Assembly: GCF_029227915.1 (NCBI RefSeq)
Contig: NC_079876.1
Span: 35,073,828-35,137,827 of the forward strand
Source of the DNA: Hydractinia symbiolongicarpus
Lineage: Eukaryota; Cnidaria; Hydrozoa; Anthoathecata; Hydractiniidae
DNA: 64,000 nt
Direction of reading: 5' to 3'
Positions 10,930 through 22,200 of this stretch are shown in pieces. Made by a program: the position numbers and the translations under genes. Position 1 is the stretch's first letter. Each line of letters starts with the position of its first letter. The notes beneath the pieces are model-generated. The model saw only the letters and a list, made by a program, of their open reading frames with translations. It was not told the DNA's origin and searched no databases.

Positions 10930-12590
10930 CTAGCCGGGAAACCCGGCGTCGAAACGCCGGGTTTAGCCACAAGTAAAGGTGTGATCCGGCATTGAACACT
11001 CTGTGGAGCGCTTAATAAGAGCCGTAAACTGTCCCACACGATCAGGTGGAGCGCTTTAGTACAGGTATACAGTATGTCGTTAATTATTTGAAGCGCATAC
11101 ACCATTATAGTGTGCGACTGTAACATATTTTTAAAAAAATAACTTTCCCGCAACGATAGCTGATATGAAAACAGAGTTTACAAACCGTTGTTACCCTGTC
11201 ATAGCAAAAACAATCGGTCAATATTATTTTATTTTGTGGAAAAGTCTTTTTAAAAGTTAAAAAATTAATCGTGACACTGGGCTGAGCGCTTAGTACAGTT
11301 AAACCGTGTTGTACAGCGTATAGGAATAATACCCTTTTGAAAAAAACTTTCTCGCAGACACAGGGCTGAGCGGTTAGTCCAGGCGTGATTCCCAAGAAAG
11401 TTTAAAAATTAATTGTCACAGTGGTGGGCTGACCTTAGTATATACAGGTAAACGGTGTTGCACATGCCCATAGGCGTAACAGCCTTTTACAAAAAACAGT
11501 CTGTTTTTAACACTGGGCTAACCGCTTAGTACAGTTAAACACAGTTGAACAGGCGCATAAGGCGTATTACCCTTTTCCAAAAATGTTTATTGCAACTTCG
11601 GTTTAAATAAAAACACAGGGAACAGCCTGTCGTTACTCGTCCAGCCAAAACAATCGCTCAGCCATTTCATTTGCAGAAAAAGTTTGCAGAAAAATAATAA
11701 AATATGTAGCTATACCTAGCTAGCTAACTGCATTTAGCATAAAAATTATATATTGCTTAAGAATATTGTTGTAGCCAAACTGCATTTTTATACCTTCACT
11801 TTTTAACGAGCTAGCTAAATAGCCACAGCCTCAACATAAAAATAAATGTTGGCTAGGATAAAAAGCTCTTATACCAAACAGAATAGCAATAAGTGAGGCT
11901 CTAGCTAGCTAGTAGCTATAGCTAGCCAATCTTCGTTCCTAGCCAAACATCCTAAAACTGGTGCGTTTAAGATCTGTACGTGGCTAAAAATCGTGACAAT
12001 ATATTTATCCTAACATTGAAAACAAACAGAAAACAAATATTACAAATATATAAGGCTTTTAGAAGATAAAAAAGTCAAACAGGCCTACAAACCTCACACA
12101 CTGATCACAAACACGACCATTATCAAAATGGCCTTCGTTCCGCGAAGATCTTGGATTCTTTCTGGTCGCGAAAATCTTGGGTTTTTTTTAAAGAATCAGG
12201 CGTTGTGAATGGTATTTCACGCGCGAGCGGTCAAAACAAAGTCGGTAAAAATATATCGCATTTGGTATCGGCGCGTAATTTACAAAATTTCGTGTTTCCG
12301 TTACGGGACGCGGCTTTCGCGGACACACAGAAAGACGGAATACGGCTATTATTAAAGAGATAAAGCTTCCGCCTGTCAGTCTGTGATTCTTTTTAACAAA
12401 GTCTATAAAAAATTGTTTCGTAAGTTCCTAAGCTGACGCTAAAACAATAGTAACGTTAAAAAAAGTATATTAAGATTGATGAAATCGTTGCATTGCACTT
12501 TTAATTTAAACACGAAATAACTTGGAAATCAGTGAAAATAACTGACGTCATGTCCTACGTGGGTGACTAAGAACTACCAGGGACCAAATT
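10930..12590 (-). mobile_element. Non-autonomous Helitron-like element, copy C
   Basis: The minus-strand 3' end lies at 10,930 (CTAG, flanked by A on the plus strand). Just inside is a hairpin with an eight-pair stem, CCCGGCGT-CGAA-ACGCCGGG. The body includes tandem relatives of a GGGCTGAGCGCTTAGTACAG block and CTAG-rich runs near 11,700-11,950. The approximate 5' limit near 12,590 comes from comparison with the uninterrupted related sequence at 42.4 kb. No Rep/helicase gene is present. Together with copy D it forms a long inverted repeat. Confidence 0.55.
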
Positions 12591-12592
12591 AG

Positions 12593-12770
12593 GACCAATT
12601 TCCTGAAGCATGCTCAGCTCACTTCTTTCGGAAAAAAATGGTCATTTTCTTGATCACCGTTTCAAGATCTATCTCCTTATCAGTTCATCAAAAGCGCATA
12701 ATCTTATATATTTTTTCATCGGCATTTTAAGCTCTACGTATTACAGGCAACAGGTAAAAATTTTCTTTAA
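12593..12770 (+). repeat. Duplicated segment, copy 1 right part (related to 42,405-42,560)
   Basis: Blocks such as TGGTCATTTTCTTGATCAC and AGCTATCTCCTTAT-like sequence match 42,405-42,560 in order. This is the continuation of the segment at 10,395-10,830 on the far side of copy C. Confidence 0.55.
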
Positions 12771-13145
12771 AATATATTTTGTATATGCACTGCTGCCGTC
12801 AGCAAAACTTATAAAACAAGTTATATTTTATTCTATTATTGTCCTTCGTAGGTGGATTTTCCCATTATCGACTAGTGTAATATAAAAGAGGCGCTGAGGT
12901 TCGTTGAGTCATCAGAGGAAGATATACGATAGTGATATGGTTATTATTATTTTTTTAAAGTTATTTTAATTAATATCATTTTTCCTTCTCCCAGCCAGTT
13001 CAAAGAAAAATGAAAAAAATGGTGCAAATTAAAATCTGATATTTTCTTCATATTAATGTTTTCTCATTGTCAGCATGAGCCGGACAAGACCACAACAAAG
13101 CAATAATTATGACGATTATGAGGAAACAGGGGCAACAATATCTCG
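12771..13145. other. Spacer between inverted Helitron-like copies, with an exon-like stretch
   Basis: A pyrimidine-rich run ending in CATTGTCAG precedes an open stretch from the ATG at 13,075 (MSRTRPQQSNNYDDYEE). Similarity to copy C begins right after it, at about 13,146. The stretch could be a captured first coding exon, or chance. The remainder is AT-rich with nothing recognisable. Confidence 0.3.
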
Positions 13146-14510
13146 TCTCTTAAATAATATCCGTCGTCTGTCTGTCTGTGTTTCCGCGAAAGCTGCGTCC
13201 CGCAACGGAAACACTAAAATTTTAAAATGGGCACCAATACCAAATGCGATATATTTTTTCCATTTTGTTTTCACCGCTCGAGCGTAGTATACTAATCACG
13301 ACGCCTGATTCTTTAAAAAAAACAATTCAAGATTTTTGCGACCAGAAAGAATCCAAGATTTTCGCTTAAAAAACAATTCAATATATTTTCGCAACTGAAT
13401 GAAAGAAGGCTATTTTGATTCTTAAAAAAACAATCCAAGATTTTCGCGGCTGAATGAACGAAGGCCATTTTTATTTTAAAAATGGTCGTGTATGGTCAAG
13501 CTCTAAGGTTCGTTTGACTTTTTTATCTTCTGAAAGCTTTATATTTTTGTAATATTTTTCTTTTCAATGTTAGGATAAATATATTGTCACGTTTTTTAGC
13601 CACATACAGATCTTAAATGCACCAGTTTTAGGATTTTTGGCTAGGAACGAAGATTTTGAAGGTTAGCTAGCTTAGCTAGAACCTAACTTATTGTTATTCT
13701 GTTTGTTATTAGACCTTTTTATCCTAGCCAACATTTATTTTTATGTTGAGGCTGTGACTATTTAGCTAGCTACTTAAAAAGTGAAAGTATAAAATGCAGT
13801 TTGGTGACAACAAGATTCTCAAGCAATAATTTATATGCTAAATGCAGTTAGCTAGGTAGCTACATCTTTTATTATTTTCCTGAAAACTTTTTATGAAATA
13901 AAATGGCTGAGCCATAGTTGTAGCTAACCGGGTAACCGACAGGCTGTTCCCTGTGTTTTTATTTGAACCAAAGTTGCAGTCAAGTTTTTTTGGAAAAGGG
14001 TATTACGCCAATGCGCCTGTTCCACTCTGTTTAATTATGCTAAGTGCTTTGCCCACTGTTAACAATGGACTGTTTTTTAAAAAAGCTGTAGCGCCTATGC
14101 GCATGTGCGACATGGTGTACCTACCTGTAATAAATGGGCAGCCAACTGTGAAAATTAATTTTTAAACTTTCTTGGGAATTACGCCTGTACGAATGTCACA
14201 ATTAATTTTTTAACTTTTACAAAAACTTATCCAGCAAAATAAAATAACATTAACCAATTATGGAGTAACAACGGCTAGTAAGCTCCGCTTTAATTTCAGC
14301 TATCGTTGCGGGAAGTTATTTTTAAAAAAATATGTTACAGTTGCGACAGTGTGTATGCGTTTCACTTGATTTACAACACACTGTATACTTGTACTAAAGC
14401 GGTGCACCTGATGGTGTGGCAAAGTTTGCGGTTATTATTAAACGATCCACAGAGTGACCAATGGCGAATCACAACTTGACTTATGGCTTAACCCGGCGGT
14501 TCGACGTCTC
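13146..14510 (+). mobile_element. Helitron-like element, copy D (inverted relative to C)
   Basis: The plus strand matches the reverse complement of copy C over about 1.3 kb. Shared blocks include CCGCGAAAGC(T/C)GCGTCCCG, CGACGCCTGATTCTTTAAA/CAACGCCTGATTCTTTAAA and ATGCTAAATGCAGTTAGCTA. The 3' hairpin near 14,488 is degenerate and the CTAG end is not clear. With copy C it makes an inverted repeat of more than 1 kb with a central spacer, able to give a long hairpin transcript. Confidence 0.55.
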
Positions 14511-15234
14511 TGTCTCTGCGCGGAGCCTCGCTGAGTTTTTTCCACGGGCAACGACTAATTATGTAGATATCAACAGCAAAGCTGTGAAACAAAGTATATA
14601 TGCAGATTTGACAACGGCAGCTGATCATTTCAAGCAGTATTATTAAATTAAGTTAAATACAATGCAAGGAAACATCTATGCCAATACCACGACCTGAAAG
14701 TAACCGAGTGACAAACATTGTCTACGTAAATCTTTTCGGTCTTTCATATTTGTTTACCTTGGTTTATCATGACAGAATCATTTGATAGTCATTATTGCGG
14801 TAAAAAACAATTGTATTTAATGCAATATATATTTCTTCAATCAAAAATTTCTAATGTGTATACGTAAAATAAATAAATAGGGGAAATTCTCCTTTTTGAA
14901 AAGAAGTATGCAGTGTTAAACATAAAAATTATTAGTTTTGAATAAGATGAGCACCACCTTGTAAATCGTTTTACCGAAGTTGAATCTAAATAAGTTCTTT
15001 TTCACATAGCAATCTAGCTCGTTGGCTGGAAGAAAGGCAGGGAGGGAGGGAGGGACGGACAGCTGAAGGGATGGATTTTAGACGTGGGCTTGATTTTAGG
15101 TAATCCTAAACTGCACGAAAAAAGTCCACTCAAGCAGACGAAAAATAGAAAAGATACGTCATTTCAATTTTAATGACGTCGAAAGTCGATGACGTCGATG
15201 CACAATATTTCTCACATTTCTTTAACCGGTACCT
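14511..15234. other. Intergenic sequence
   Basis: Nothing recognised apart from a short GGGA-rich run near 15,035-15,060 and two TGACGTC motifs near 15,175-15,195. Confidence 0.5.
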
Positions 15235-15440
15235 GCATTGTGTAGAGCATTACACTCTGATCAAAATGATGTTTCAGATTATGCACTTTTGACAAAAAAT
15301 TGTTTGATAAGATTTGTGTACCCATATCCTGTGATGTAAAGGGCCTGAATCGCTAATAATAAAAATGTATGAGACCGTGTGGCTATAAAGATAAACATAT
15401 TGCTGACTTCAACAAAGATCTGTCAGATTACCATTTTTTT
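15235..15440 (+). repeat. Diverged dispersed repeat (related to 55,780-56,010)
   Basis: The order CATTGTGTAGAGC, ACTCTGATCAA, ATG(C/T)-rich block, GTGTGG, then a GCTGAC block recurs at about 55,780-55,880 and 55,930-56,040. It is unclassified and strongly diverged. Confidence 0.4.
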
Positions 15441-15652
15441 CTTTTGAAATGGATTTACCATTGCCTTTTTTGAGTAGAGCTTGAAATGCTTATGTAGAAA
15501 ATTAGAATTTATTTTCGGTGTATAACAGGCCTTACAGTAATATCCTCGGTATCACGTTGTCACGTGATTTTATCAAAGGGGCGGAATTTCAGAAAATTCA
15601 ATCACACGTCGATTAGCTTTCAAGTATTCAAGGTGACGCAATTGCATTAAAA

Positions 15653-17385
15653 ATGGACGAAACTTCTAATAATAACATGGAAGAACCTGTTATCAACAGC
15701 CAATCTGCCCCATAAACGCTAAACGGAATGGAACACTTTGACCTAATCAGAAGCTACCTGGACAAAAAGTTTATCGAACAGAAACAAGAATTCGAAACAA
15801 AACTGCAACAACAGAGTATACCGAAAAACATAAAGGTTTCAGCTAAACCAGAATCGCTGATACAATTTAAGTTTAAAGGTAATCAAATCCAATTCGAATT
15901 TAACCAAAAATTAGTGGAAGATTTGGAAGATGTTATCGACCTTATCAAAGAAGGTTCTGTATCAAGATCAACAAAACGTTTAGCAGGAATAAAACTCGAA
16001 ATCACAAAGCGAAACAAGCTAATAAAAATGGCGGATAGATCACCTGCAGGATGGGCCACTGTAGAAGAGTACTTATCCGATGAATTAGCAAGCGATTCAG
16101 ATGACGAAAAACGGATAAAATCGGCTGAGTCAAAAGCACTGGCAAAAAAAGAAAGCAAAGGTAAAGCCAAAGTCCTTCTACCCTCCACATTTCAGCCTTA
16201 TGCACACCCAACTAATGTCCTCGTCGCCACCTATGCCAAACCATTTCCAATCACAAAGATACGCATTTCCAAGAGAATCATCTCAACCGTCTGGGAGTAC
16301 GGCAACCATAACACATCATATTCTTCCCAATCAGCGTAAAGATTCCAAAGTGCAAGATCAATGTGCTTCGGTTGTGGCAAGATTGGACACTGGAGGAAAG
16401 ACTGCCCAAACGTTATCGGCCAGTTTAAAGAAAAGACAAAAGATAAGTGTTTAAATTTTAATAACAATGTAAAAAATGAGGAAACGTACGAATTTTGTCT
16501 AAGTAAAAATACGGCTGGAACTAGAGTTAAGGGTAGGCTCAAGAAAAACTTAAAATATTGGCAAACCATCGGCTGTAATACGACTATTCTCAAAATTATC
16601 AAGGAAGGCTATACTATTTCCTTTTTCACGACACCACAAAAACAAACTTTTTCTAATAATCAATCCGCTATAAAAAATTCGGAATTCGTTAATGAAGCGG
16701 TACAAGAGCTTCTAGATACAGGTCGAATTAAGGTAGTGTCTTCTGCACCACATGTTGTAAATCCCCTTTCAGTCAGTACCAAAGGAGGAAAAAGTAGACA
16801 ATTCTCGATTTAAGGTATGTAAACCAGCACATTTACAGAGAAAAAGTTAAGTTTGAGGATTGGAAGGTGGTAAGAGAATTTCTAACTGCACAAGGCTACA
16901 TGTTTAAGTTCGATATAAAGCAGGGCTACCATCACATTGATATTTCAGAAGAACATCAGAAATTCTTGGGGTTTCCATCACCTTGATATTTCAGAAGAAC
17001 ATTAGAAATTCTTGGGGTTTTCATGGGTCATAGGAGGAAAGGAAAGATACTTTGTTTTTACAGTATAACCGTTTGGGCTTTCTCCGGCCCCGTTTATTTT
17101 TACAAAAACAATGAGAGTTCTTATAAAATATTGGAGAGAAAATATGATCAAAATTGCGATATTTATTGACGATGGTATTGGCACTGATAAGAATTATAAA
17201 AAAGCAAAACAAGATGCCCTATTTTTTCAAAAGTCTTTACAACTGTCAGGTTTTGTAGAAAATGCAAAAAAATCAGTGTGGCATCCTAAACAGCAGTTAA
17301 AATGGTTAGGTTTCTCGGTAGATTTGGAAAAAATGGAGTGGTACATACCAGAAAAAAGAATTTTCTTTCAGTCTCAAAAGCATTA
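15653..17385 (+). pseudogene. Degenerate gag-RT retroelement (DIRS/YR-like or Ty3-like)
   Basis: The first part (about 15,653-16,340) encodes a gag-like protein with a CCHC zinc knuckle, CFGCGKIGHWRKDC, at 16,364-16,405. The RT-like region begins near 16,560 (W..IGCN..IL, then VNPLSVSTKGGK), continues with FKFDIKQGYHHIDI near 16,905 and reaches a catalytic-box equivalent FIDDG at about 17,160, then KSVWHPKQQLKWLGF. An in-frame stop at 15,713, a stop before the zinc knuckle, a stop near 16,811 and a roughly 47-bp tandem duplication around 16,932-17,025 show it is dead. The pattern GYHHIDI...HQKFLGF with IDDG is one I associate with tyrosine-recombinase (DIRS/Ngaro-like) elements, but no recombinase, RNase H or terminal repeats were seen. 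Ty3-like origin is the alternative. Confidence 0.6.
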
Positions 17386-18736
17386 GGTTTTAATATGATA
17401 TGAAATTCTTAGTTTCTAAGTTAGAAGGTTTTAATACGATAAGTAATACGACCAATAACCCCTACTTTTAAGTACAAGCTAAGACGACTCCTCTTCTCTA
17501 ACAACTTGTTTTTATTCTGTAAGGTCTGGCTACGGGAAAATAAATAAGGTTAATTTCCTTTAAGCAAAGCGAATTAGAAATTAAGTATAATTTCATGTGC
17601 TTACGACAACCAGTTAAAAGGGTTTAAAATTGTGCTGACTTTTTTTTCTTAACAATTTGCATACTCGTTACTTCATCGTAATTATCTTGAAACGCTGATC
17701 AAAAAAATGTATCACGTACTTTTGAAAAACAGAGAGATCTTAGACATACATGGAAATTTTCACTGAAAAAAGGAAATACTTTTTCTTGATTAAAGTTTCC
17801 ATTCATTTTTCAAACTGGAGAGTTGACTCTATCAGAATAACCAATTTTTTTTCTCTTATCGCTCTTTAAAACGTTAATGTTAAATACGTGTTATTAGTTA
17901 ACCTTTTTGACACTTAGGTTTTAACTATGGACTAACGATAAGATGATGATACTGTACTTAATTTAAACATCTCATATTTTTGAGCTGCAGGCAGTCTTTA
18001 ACAGGTATGTTCTCAACCATTCGAAAGGTGAGTGGTACAGAAATTTGAAGACGTAAGTTTAGAAAAAAATGCTGAAAATAAATTAACAAAAAAACTTTCT
18101 TTTTTTCTTCCTCAAGAACTCTGACGGCACAATAACTATCAGCAAGCACTTTTTTAGTTGGGTAAGAAAATTACGCGTAAAAAAAACCATTTATTACATT
18201 TTTAGATCGTATACTTAAACTGGCCTATCATAAATTTTAGGTGCCATCCTTTCCAAAAAAATATTTTTGGATTTACTAATTACTTGACTACTTTATTTAA
18301 TATTTTAATCCAAACTCAATTCTTGCGCGTTATGATTATGACTACAATTTTATTTAAAAACAATAACAAAAATTTGATATAAAATGGTGATAATCTGTTT
18401 AGTGATTGGATAATATAAAGAATAGCATGACATGATAGTGTTTACATTATTAATTGAAATAAAAATATTGAGCATTTACTTTGAATTAATACGAATAAAA
18501 ATACAATAAACCAAAAAATATTTTCTTACTTTTTGTCTGAAATTTCTCAGCTAATTGCCTCCAAACTCTTTTCTTTGTGAGAATTTCCCGAGAAAGTGTC
18601 CAAAGACTCTAAAATCCGCGAACTTATTATTCAAATATTATCTCAAATTCTTTAACATTCATCGGCAAATGATAACTTATCAGTGATTAATTTTCATCTT
18701 GTTGTTCGTGTTAAATAGTGTATTGATGCACCATAG
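17386..18736. other. Intergenic sequence
   Basis: AT-rich sequence between the retroelement remnant and the DNA transposon. No gene or clear repeat is supported. Confidence 0.5.
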
Positions 18737-19040
18737 TAGACAGGGCATATAGTCTAGCAATCTAACAAAATGCCTAATTTAACTTTTTATTGTGGAATCT
18801 GATAGATTAGGTAGGAAGCTTCAAAAAACCACCGAATACCTTTCCGGGAAAACTTCCGGCGTCACGTGACTGATGGCGTCAAATGCGGCAAAAATTGTGC
18901 ACAAATCCTGCGATAACTCGTGAACGGTATAAAATATAAACTTAAAAATGGCATATTTGGCATCGGCTAAATAAGACCTTTTGAATGATATACAGTTTTA
19001 TTAGTCTGCTACATATTTGAAATTTTCCTCCTCCGCAGCG
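18737..19040 (+). repeat. Left terminal inverted repeat (304 bp)
   Basis: This is the exact reverse complement of 24,420-24,723 by direct reading. It contains a CACGTG palindrome and ends internally at CCTCCTCCGCAGCG. Confidence 0.9.
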
Positions 19041-19233
19041 TCCGCAAATTTTATTCTTTAAAGTCGTTATTCGGATTGGGCTATGCAAATAGAACTGACT
19101 TAACTCTTCCCAAAATTTTCTCTCTTTACTTTTAAGATAGCATATCACGCTGAAATGCGATGCCTGAAATAAACGATTAAGTACTCAACTACAAGAAACC
19201 AAACGCTGCAACGCTATTATGTACAAAAATGAT

Positions 19234-22200
19234 CTAAGGTAAATAGTCACTGTCAGAAGAGTCCGTTTTTTCTTCTTCTGATGTCGTAAAGTCTTTTTCC
19301 CAATCAGAACTATCTGAAGCTCCTTCCGTTTCATTCATAGCACTGCTTTCTCTCTGTTCCATGTCGTCGCTTGTGTCGTTACTTCTTTTCGTCCCTCGGG
19401 GAGTGACTTTTTTCCTTTTCTGCGAAGGTTCCGTTTGCTCAGCTTCTGATTCTTTATCAGCTTCAAAACCATCTCCAGTGTTACCTGTTTTCTTCCTGGA
19501 TTTACCCCTTTGTCGAATAAGAGATCTTGGCAACTGATTTCCAGTAAACCAAACGGGATTTACAAATTTCTTGTCGTGGTCAATTTTCCATCCGAAATCT
19601 TCAATGTTCAACGGAACTATGTGATGGTTTAAGCAGTTCAGCCAAATATAAGATTGTAAATGGACCCGTTTTATCTCTTGACAAACTGAATCTGGGTCAG
19701 GTAATAATGGTGCTGAAGATTTCACTTTCATTTTCAAATATTGCTGTACCCTCGTCTGGACATAGCTGTCTTTATCCTTTCCATGGTACATAAATATTTG
19801 AAAAAATTTCTTTGCGTTTTCCACCGTCTCATTAGAAATGGAAGTGCTCTTACCCAGTTGATCAATGAGAGCTAAGCCGCTTTTGTCTTTCAATATTTTC
19901 TTAAAAACTTTTATCTTTCCTTTATTGAATTTGTAGGCAGTTGTATCACAGCCGGTTAGAGCATGTATCTGAGGCAACACTGTGCAAATTTCAGGGCCAA
20001 AGTTATCAAATATCAATCGTACATCAACATACTTCTCGTGCTCAATCTTCATGTGCCATTCTTGTGAGGCGTGGCAGTGTACCATACCATGAAGCAATAG
20101 GATAAGCTCGTCTGTATCCTTTGCAACAATCACAGCAGGGGATTTATCTTGAGCTGCATGAAGCACGAGTCTCGTGTCTGCTTCCTCGTGGTTGCAATCT
20201 TGCATTCGTTCCACTCCATTACTTCGAATCAGCAAAGTTTCCTCTTTGCAATTGATGATAAGCGGGATCTTCAACAACCGTCTGCCGTCTGTACTTCTGA
20301 AGAATGAGCTTGCAAGTCGAATAAGATCTTCCTTATTTTCGTTGTTGTGGAAAAACTCTAGCCATTCCTTTCCTTGAAGCATTTTTTGGTCTACACTTTC
20401 CAGACGTACTCTGCGAGATGTTTCTCCCCGCGCAATTCTCGTTGATGATTTGATGCTATTTTCCAAATAAGTATCATTGACGATTTCTACTTGTACTGCA
20501 TCTGCTATTGCAGGAGGTATTGCTGAATGGAGAACAGCGACCAGCCACTCTCTATATGTTTGCTTTGGTTTCACTGTTCGAAAGAGGGCCATACCATCAA
20601 TAATCCAACGTGCCTTCAGTGGGATAGCGCTGGAGACCGCTTTTGATTCATTGATCAAATAGTTTCGGAAACTGGCTTTGTCTGATTGTCGCAGCATGTT
20701 GTTTGGTGTTGCAAGACTCAATGGAAGTGTTGTAATTGGAAATGTGAACGCCTCTTCAAGCGATGTTGCTTTTGCCACTAGAATTCCAAAGGCCTGTCGA
20801 TCTTCTTTGAGGATGGATACTGCTTTAGGGGTACTCTTTACCTTTTCAAGCCCGGTTTTCAGCTTTACTCTTTTGATTGGATCAAATATACTTTTTTCTT
20901 TAGTTACAAGTCGTTTTTGGACAAACTCTTTGTATCTGGTATTCCCAATTTCTGGTGCATTCATTAGGCCTTCAATTACTTCTGTATCGATTTCTAAACC
21001 CGTGCAGATTACTTTTGCAGGACCATTCGAAAATGGATCCGTTTTATAGGAATGCAACTTTTCTTTCAAAGCAGCGACATCGCTATGGTGTTTTGCTTTA
21101 CCACTATCCGTAAGCTCTTTGTGAGTCGACGTTGTTTTAATGTTGAGTTTATCACGCATTGTAAGACGAAGCTTTGCGTGAATGTGAACGGTTTTCACCC
21201 ATTTGTTAGTTGTGTCGATATTGGTACTAAATCCGGATCTGAATGGACCTGCTGTCCCTTTGGTTTCGCGATTAAAATATTCAGTGACCAAATCCCCGTG
21301 AACTGTTGCAAACTTTTCTCCCGAATAATTCGCTCCGAATCCCCTCTCGAGCAGTTCTTGATAGGCTGGATTGTTGCTTGATTTCAAATCCGTCAATAGC
21401 ACATGCTGAAATGTCAAATAGCGAGAGTAGTTTTGGTGGTCGAAAGCAAACACTTGCTTCAGCATTTCTCGTTCTGCTTCAAGATGTCTTTCGAAATTTC
21501 CTTCACGAACGGCAGAGACCAGAGCTAGTAAAGACGATATATCTCTCAAGTACGCAACAGTCATTGTTTGTTGAGGACTTTCGCAGCTACTTATCTCACG
21601 AACTAACTCTTCAAATTCATCTAATTCTATAACCGCTTCAAGTGCTTCTGTGGATGGATTTTCTCTCAGTGACTTCAGGCTCTCACGCAGACCATCAGAT
21701 AAAGACGCGTAGTTGTCCCGTAGTTGTTCTGTACGATACTGGACAAGAGCAGCGAATGACTCTTTCAGAATTCGCATACACCGATAGTAATGCTTCCCTC
21801 CAAATGCTTGATCTACAGAACCAGCAGAAATTGTCCCTGCGTCAACAAACCAATCTTTGTAGCCAATACACGAATGCCTCTTAAAGATTAATCGCTGGCG
21901 AACACGTAATTGGTGAAAGCCACCCATAAGGACAATGATATTCTTATAGAGATCGCTATTCTTCCATATTATCTGCACAAGCCTGGCATATACCTCTTCG
22001 TCTGCGTGGGCGAAAATATGTTTTAATCCAAGATCATCCATTACATGTTTGAGGGTGTCAAGATAGTTCTTGCATACTGAAATATCGGGTGGTTGATTTA
22101 TTACAGGCATGTATTCAATGAGCGATTTTTTCTGCTTGCGATCAGAAACCTTTCTATTGAAAGCAGTCCAAGACCCCAACATTGGTAAATCAGGTTCACC

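Noticed and set aside
11700-11950. CTAGCTAG-rich runs as a regulatory site cluster
   Set aside because: The same runs occur in every Helitron-like copy and at 25.1 and 43.0 kb, so they are simple-sequence components of repeats.
15728-16813. gag-RT region as an active retroelement
   Set aside because: Several in-frame stops, an internal duplication and no terminal repeats.
20174-21884. Plus-strand ORFs within 20.2-21.9 kb
   Set aside because: They are antisense shadows of the long minus-strand transposase frame, with no splice or start support.
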